DNA from: CAZJFH01 sp964545205
Lineage (GTDB): Bacteria; Pseudomonadota; Alphaproteobacteria; Rhodospirillales; Magnetospirillaceae
Reading direction: 5' to 3'
Assembly (NCBI GenBank): GCA_964545205.1
Contig: CAZJFH010000080.1
Span: 1 to 21,445 of the forward strand
DNA: 21,445 nt
The notes below the pieces were generated by a model. The model was not told the origin of the DNA. It saw only the letters and a program-made list of their open reading frames with translations, and ran no database searches. Shown piece after piece: positions 17,913 through 21,445 of this stretch; position 1 is the stretch's first letter, and every line of letters starts with the position of its first letter. The position numbers were made by a program, and so were the translations under genes.

Positions 17913-18020
17913 CAAAAAAGAGGCGCCCCGCGAGGGGCGCCGAGAGGAAGAGCGAGGGAGGGGAGGAGGCCGGCGGCGCTTGGCACAGGGAGGGGAGAGG
18001 TGCGTCGCGCCGTCCGGCTT
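17913..18020 (-). ncRNA. Candidate trans-acting sRNA with anti-Shine-Dalgarno motifs (CcsR/suhB-like architecture)
   Basis: On the minus strand this stretch can fold into two hairpins. The first (18017 to 17970) stacks CCGG/CCGG, GGCGC/GCGCC and GCAC/GTGC helices around a 13-nt loop CTCTCCCCTCCCT. A C/T-rich linker with CCTCCTCCCCTCCCT follows (17969 to 17942), then an 8-bp terminator hairpin and six T. Loop and linker carry the same C-rich motif, complementary to ribosome-binding sites. Stress-induced alphaproteobacterial sRNAs (CcsR in Rhodobacter, suhB/alpha-r14-type families) have this layout, from memory. The gap lies between divergent genes, and the terminator serves no annotated upstream gene on that strand. 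The 5' end and promoter are not defined. The competing 153-residue frame is low-complexity and unprotein-like. Confidence 0.6.
17914..17941 (-). terminator. Intrinsic terminator of the candidate sRNA
   Basis: A perfect 8-bp GC stem, GGCGCCCC/GGGGCGCC (17922-17941), has a 4-nt loop and is followed on the minus strand by TC and six T (plus-strand A run, 17914-17919). No U-run exists on the plus strand, so it is directional. It ends a leftward transcript that begins in the mcp-nadA gap. Confidence 0.85.
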
Positions 18021-18239
18021 CCCGTCTCGATCCGCATCATGGCGGCGCCAGGGCGGTCGGTCTTTGCGCGGCAGCAAATAACCGAGGAAAATGATCGGAG
18101 AATGGGCCGCCCTGCCGAAGGCCGCATTTTTCCTGCCGACTCGGCGGGATTCTTCACTTTGGGGTATTGCAGGTATATGCCGTTTCCTAAATAAGGGTTC
18201 GTGGAGCCGACCAGCCTGAGTATCCCGAAGGAGAGAGGA
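18021..18239. other. Upstream region of nadA
   Basis: No protein gene is evident. It holds a 6-bp hairpin (CCTGCC/GGCGGG, 18132-18148, no U-run), and an AT-richer segment at 18149-18195 with an imperfect direct repeat GGTATTGC (18163) / GGTATATGC (18172), about 9 bp apart, where the nadA promoter probably lies. I could not assign a convincing -35/-10 pair or recognise a NrtR or NadQ operator. AAGGAG at 18228-18233 is the nadA ribosome-binding site. Confidence 0.4.
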
Positions 18240-19253
18240 ATGTCCGACACGATCGTTCTGCCCGGTGCCGAGGCGCGGACGCAGGCCGACATCGACCCGT
18301 TCATGGATCTCCATGCCGAGATCTCGCGCCTGCGCCGCGAACGGAACGCGGTGATCCTGGCCCACTACTACCAGGACGGCGAGATTCAGGACCTGGCGGA
18401 CTTCGTCGGCGATTCCCTCGATCTGTCGCGCAAGGCCGCGGCGACCGACGCCGAGGTCATCGTGTTCTGCGGCGTGCGCTTCATGGGCGAGGTGGCGAAG
18501 ATCCTGTCGCCGCACAAGACGGTGCTGATCCCCGACGCCGAGGCCGGCTGCTCGCTCGAGGATTCCTGCCCGGCCGAATCGTTCCGCCGCTTCCGCGCCC
18601 AGCATCCCGATCACGTGTCGCTGACCTACATCAACTGCTCGGCCGAGGTGAAGGCGGCTTCGGACATCATCGTCACCTCGTCGAACGCCGAGTCGATCAT
18701 CAATCAGCTTCCGGCCGAGCAGCCGATCCTGTTCGCGCCGGACAAGCATCTCGGCGCCTATCTGCGCCGCAAGACCGGCCGCGACATGGTGCTGTGGCCG
18801 GGCACCTGCATCGTGCACGAGACCTTCTCGGAGAAGGAACTGGTCAAGCTCAAGGTCCGGCACCCGCGGGCCAAGGTGGCGGCGCATCCCGAATGCCCGG
18901 AGACGATCCTCGCCCACGCCGACCAGATCGGCTCGACGCGGGCGATCCTCGACTACGTGATCGCCTCGGACGCCGAGGAATTCATCATCGCCACCGAGCC
19001 GCACATCATTCACCAGATGCAGAAGGCGGTGCCGCACAAGCGCTTCATCCCGGCGCCGGGCGCCGACGGCAGCTGCAACTGCGCCAACTGCCCGTTCATG
19101 GAGAAGAACACCCTGGAAAAGGTGTATCTGGCGCTGTTGAACGACGCGCCGCGCATCGAACTGCCCGAGCCGCTGCGGGTGGCGGCGCTGGAGCCGCTGG
19201 AGCGCATGCTCGACATGTCGACCGCGATCCCGGTGCGCCATGCCGCCGAGTGA
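18240..19253 (+). CDS. nadA: Quinolinate synthase NadA
   Basis: A 337-residue enzyme that condenses iminoaspartate with dihydroxyacetone phosphate to quinolinate, the second step of de novo NAD synthesis. The three-fold repeat architecture is visible: HYYQDGEIQDLADFVGDSL (substrate site), VIVFCGVRFMGE and PDAEAGCSLEDSC. The [4Fe-4S] ligands are probably Cys104 (EAGCSLED), Cys190 (WPGTCIVHE) and Cys284 (CNCANCPFM), matching the three conserved cysteines of the family. ATG 18240 follows an AAGGAG site; the frame extends to 18201 but without a better site. The gene overlaps nadC by 14 bp, first in nadA-nadC-nadB. Its oxygen-sensitive cluster depends on Fe-S assembly. Confidence 0.95.
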   Translation: MSDTIVLPGAEARTQADIDPFMDLHAEISRLRRERNAVILAHYYQDGEIQDLADFVGDSLDLSRKAAATDAEVIVFCGVRFMGEVAKILSPHKTVLIPDAEAGCSLEDSCPAESFRRFRAQHPDHVSLTYINCSAEVKAASDIIVTSSNAESIINQLPAEQPILFAPDKHLGAYLRRKTGRDMVLWPGTCIVHETFSEKELVKLKVRHPRAKVAAHPECPETILAHADQIGSTRAILDYVIASDAEEFIIATEPHIIHQMQKAVPHKRFIPAPGADGSCNCANCPFMEKNTLEKVYLALLNDAPRIELPEPLRVAALEPLERMLDMSTAIPVRHAAE

Positions 19254-20082
19254 CGCGGCCGACATCCGTCGCGTGATCGACGTCGCCCTGGCCGAGGACA
19301 TCGGCCAGGGCGACGTCACGTCAGAGACCGTGATTCCGGCCGACCTGCGCTTCCACGGCATCCTGGCGGCGCGCGAGCCGATGGTGGTCTGCGGCCTCGA
19401 CATCGCCGGCGAGGTGTTCCGCACCGTCGTTACCGAGTCGGAATGGACCCCCCGCAAGCGCGACGGCGATCTGGTGCCGGCCGGCACCATCCTCGCCGAG
19501 GTTGCCGGGCCGGCCCGCGGCCTGCTGACCGCCGAGCGCACGGCGCTGAACCTGCTCCAGCATCTCTCGGGCATCGCCACCCTGACCAACCGCTACGTCC
19601 AGCGCATCGCCGGCACCGGCTGCGTGCTGCTCGACACCCGCAAGACCATTCCCGGCCTGCGCCGGCTGGCCAAATACGCCACCCGCACCGGCGGCGCCCG
19701 CAACCACCGCATGGGCCTCTACGACGCCATCCTGATCAAGGACAACCACATCGCCGTGTGCGGCGGCGTCGGCGCCGCGGTGCGGCGGGCCAGGACCGCC
19801 GGCGTGCCGGTCGAGGTCGAGTGCGACACGCTGGAGCAGGTGGCCGAGGCGGTCGAGGCGGCGGCCGACATCATCCTGCTCGACAACATGCCGGCGCCGG
19901 TGTTGCGGCAGGCGGTCGCCCTGGTCGCCGGGCGGGCCAAGCTGGAGGCGTCCGGCGGGGTCAACCTGGAGACCATCCGCGCCATCGCCGAGACCGGAGT
20001 CGACTTCGTCTCGGTCGGCCGCATCACGCAGTCGGCCGGCGCCGTCGACATCGGCCTCGACTGGCGGGCCGAGCCGCGATGA
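19240..20082 (+). CDS. nadC: Nicotinate-nucleotide pyrophosphorylase (quinolinate phosphoribosyltransferase) NadC
   Basis: A 280-residue cytoplasmic enzyme that converts quinolinate and PRPP to nicotinate mononucleotide, CO2 and pyrophosphate. Family motifs are all present: ALAEDIGQGDVTSE at the N-terminus, ERTALNLLQHLSGIATLT (about 98-115), DTRKTIPGLRRLAKYATRTGGARNHRMGL (substrate and PRPP site), LIKDNHI, VEVECDTLEQ, LLDNM and ASGGVNLETIRAIAETGVDFVSVG (phosphate loop). Length is normal for the family. The start overlaps nadA by 14 bp with no strong SD, so translation is probably coupled. The stop overlaps the nadB start (ATGA). Confidence 0.95.
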   Translation: MPPSDAADIRRVIDVALAEDIGQGDVTSETVIPADLRFHGILAAREPMVVCGLDIAGEVFRTVVTESEWTPRKRDGDLVPAGTILAEVAGPARGLLTAERTALNLLQHLSGIATLTNRYVQRIAGTGCVLLDTRKTIPGLRRLAKYATRTGGARNHRMGLYDAILIKDNHIAVCGGVGAAVRRARTAGVPVEVECDTLEQVAEAVEAAADIILLDNMPAPVLRQAVALVAGRAKLEASGGVNLETIRAIAETGVDFVSVGRITQSAGAVDIGLDWRAEPR

Positions 20083-21445
20083 ACGGCGGTTTCGACGTGC
20101 TGGTGATTGGCAGCGGCGGCGCCGGCCTCAGCCTGGCGCTGCAACTGCCGGACAGCGTGCGCGTCGCGGTGCTGTGCAAGGCGGCGCTGACCGAAGGCAG
20201 CACCTATTACGCCCAGGGCGGCATCGCCGCCGTGCTCGATTCCACCGACAGCCTCGATTCGCACGTCGCCGACACGCTCGACGCCGGCGCCGGCCTGTGC
20301 GATCCGGACGTGGTCCGCTTCGTGGTCGCGAACGCGCGCCCGGCGATCGAGCGGCTGATCGGCTACGGCGTGCCCTTCACCAAGACCCCGACGCCGCAGG
20401 GCGGGCTCGCCTACCACCTGACCCGCGAGGGCGGCCACAGCCACCGGCGCGTGATCCACGCCGCCGACGCCACCGGCCGCGCCGTCGAGACGACGCTGGC
20501 CGAGCAGGTCGCCGGCCGGCCGAACGTGACGGTGATCGAGAACCACATCGCCGTCGACCTGGTGGTCGGGCGCGACGAACTCGGGCGGCCGTCGCGCTGC
20601 ATCGGCGCATACGCCCTCGACCTGGAGGCGGGCGAGGTCAAGGCGGTCGCGGCCAAGGCGGTGGTCCTGGCCACCGGCGGCGCCAGCAAGGTCTATCTCT
20701 ACACCTCGAACCCCGACACCTGCACCGGCGACGGCATCGCGATGGCCTGGCGGGCCGGCTGCCGGGTGGCGAACCTGGAATTCTCGCAGTTCCACCCGAC
20801 CTGCCTGTACCACCCGCAGGCCAAGTCGTTCCTGGTCACCGAGGCGGTGCGCGGCGAGGGCGGGGTGCTGCGCCTGCCCGACGGCAGCCGCTTCATGGAC
20901 CGCTTCGATCCGCGCGCCGAACTGGCGCCGCGCGACATCGTGGCCCGGGCGATCGACCACGAGATGAAGCGGCTCGGCATCGACTGCGTCCATCTCGACA
21001 TCAGCCACAAGCCGGCCGCCTTCATTCGCGAACACTTCCCGACCGTGTACGAGAAGTGCCTGGAACTCGGCATCGACATGACCCGCGAGCCGATCCCGGT
21101 GGTTCCGGCCGCCCATTACACCTGCGGCGGCGTCGTCACCGACCTGGCCGGGCGCACCGACGTCGCCGGGCTGTACGCGGTCGGCGAGGTGTCGTGCACC
21201 GGACTGCACGGCGCCAACCGCATGGCCTCGAACTCGCTGCTCGAATGCCTGGTCTTCGCCGAGGCGGCGGCCGCCGACATCGCCGCCACCCTGGCGACCG
21301 TGCCGGCGCCGGCGCCGATCCCGGCCTGGGACGAAAGCTGGGTCACCGACTCCGACGACGAGGTCGTGGTCTCGCACAACTGGGACGAGCTGCGCCGCTT
21401 CATGTGGGACTATGTCGGCATCGTGCGCACCACCAAGCGGCTCGA
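20079..21445 (+). CDS. nadB: L-aspartate oxidase NadB (3' end beyond window)
   Basis: A flavoprotein that oxidises L-aspartate to iminoaspartate, feeding NadA. The frame is open from ATG 20079 to the window edge (455 codons, no stop). Visible motifs are the FAD-binding VIGSGGAGLSLAL at the N-terminus, STYYAQGGIAAV, HSHRRVIHAADATG, VLATGGASKVY, EFSQFHPTCLY, TEAVRGEGGVL, HYTCGGVVTD and GEVSCTGLHGANRMASNSLLECLVF, in the normal order of the succinate dehydrogenase/fumarate reductase flavoprotein family. The His-Arg pairs and the lack of a covalent-FAD histidine at the usual SdhA site fit NadB rather than SdhA. It overlaps nadC by 4 bp. The missing part should be roughly 60-90 residues of C-terminal helices. 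Confidence 0.93.
   Translation, partial: MNGGFDVLVIGSGGAGLSLALQLPDSVRVAVLCKAALTEGSTYYAQGGIAAVLDSTDSLDSHVADTLDAGAGLCDPDVVRFVVANARPAIERLIGYGVPFTKTPTPQGGLAYHLTREGGHSHRRVIHAADATGRAVETTLAEQVAGRPNVTVIENHIAVDLVVGRDELGRPSRCIGAYALDLEAGEVKAVAAKAVVLATGGASKVYLYTSNPDTCTGDGIAMAWRAGCRVANLEFSQFHPTCLYHPQAKSFLVTEAVRGEGGVLRLPDGSRFMDRFDPRAELAPRDIVARAIDHEMKRLGIDCVHLDISHKPAAFIREHFPTVYEKCLELGIDMTREPIPVVPAAHYTCGGVVTDLAGRTDVAGLYAVGEVSCTGLHGANRMASNSLLECLVFAEAAAADIAATLATVPAPAPIPAWDESWVTDSDDEVVVSHNWDELRRFMWDYVGIVRTTKRL

Noticed and set aside
17901..17914. GATTCGAACC, resembling a tRNA T-arm
   Set aside because: No acceptor, D or anticodon stems can be built around it on either strand; the same word also occurs at about 4364 and 14024 by chance.
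17843..18304. 153-residue minus-strand frame covering the candidate sRNA
   Set aside because: Pro/Ser/Arg-rich with no motif or SD site, and a terminator lies inside it. The RNA-structure explanation fits better.
17754..19589. 611-residue minus-strand frame across the mcp-nadA gap and nadA
   Set aside because: It spans opposite nadA and passes through the intrinsic terminator at 17914-17941; the translation has no conserved motif.
19719..21377. 552-residue minus-strand frame opposite nadC and nadB
   Set aside because: Shadow frame; the plus strand carries complete NadC and NadB motifs with operon-like overlaps.

Overview
The window is about 21.4 kb of very GC-rich DNA that is almost entirely coding. 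Its gene content (dctBD beside a probable TRAP-transporter gene, two-subunit korAB, a nadA-nadC-nadB operon, a RhlE-like helicase ending in a GDHVP-type tail, MCPs with the alphaproteobacterial domain layout) points to a chromosomal segment of an alphaproteobacterium, probably Rhodospirillales or a near relative. The genus cannot be fixed from the sequence. I see no transposase, integrase, CRISPR array, rRNA or tRNA, and no clear sign of horizontal transfer.

Layout, left to right. (1) 1-3460: the start of a leftward gene with a signal peptide (probably the C4-dicarboxylate TRAP binding protein) diverges from dctB-dctD. The shared 230-bp gap carries a well-placed sigma-54 promoter and two DctD-like operator dyads, so the sensor-regulator pair very likely controls the leftward transport gene. 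(2) 3464-4614: a MerR-family metal regulator diverges from a small CDF-type transporter, with a typical MerR operator and long-spacer promoter between them. (3) 4641-7750: a leftward operon korA-korB-ferritin-like protein, ended by a strong terminator. (4) 8044-12248: an uncharacterised small membrane protein (leftward), then a MgtC/DUF4010 membrane protein, an MFS permease and a MOT1-type molybdate permease (rightward; the last two are translationally coupled). (5) 12241-14017: a leftward pair of RhlE-like DEAD-box helicase and stand-alone Lrp/AsnC effector (RAM) domain, driven by a near-consensus sigma-70 promoter. (6) 14183-15434: a rightward pair of isochorismatase-like hydrolase and alpha/beta hydrolase. 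(7) 15440-17805: a leftward chemoreceptor with a nitrate/nitrite-sensing NIT domain followed by a single-domain STAS protein. (8) 17806-18239: a 434-bp gap that is not empty. Its minus strand can fold into a small RNA with a C-rich anti-Shine-Dalgarno loop, a second CCTCCTCCC motif and a perfect intrinsic terminator, the architecture of alphaproteobacterial CcsR/suhB-type sRNAs. (9) 18240-end: nadA-nadC-nadB, the de novo quinolinate/NAD operon, with nadB running off the window.

Most of the window is ordinary metabolism and transport. The most interesting items are the candidate anti-SD small RNA at about 17913-18020 (minus), the regulatory architecture at 116-234, and the ferritin-like protein translationally coupled to korB, in which one expected iron-ligand glutamate is replaced by serine.
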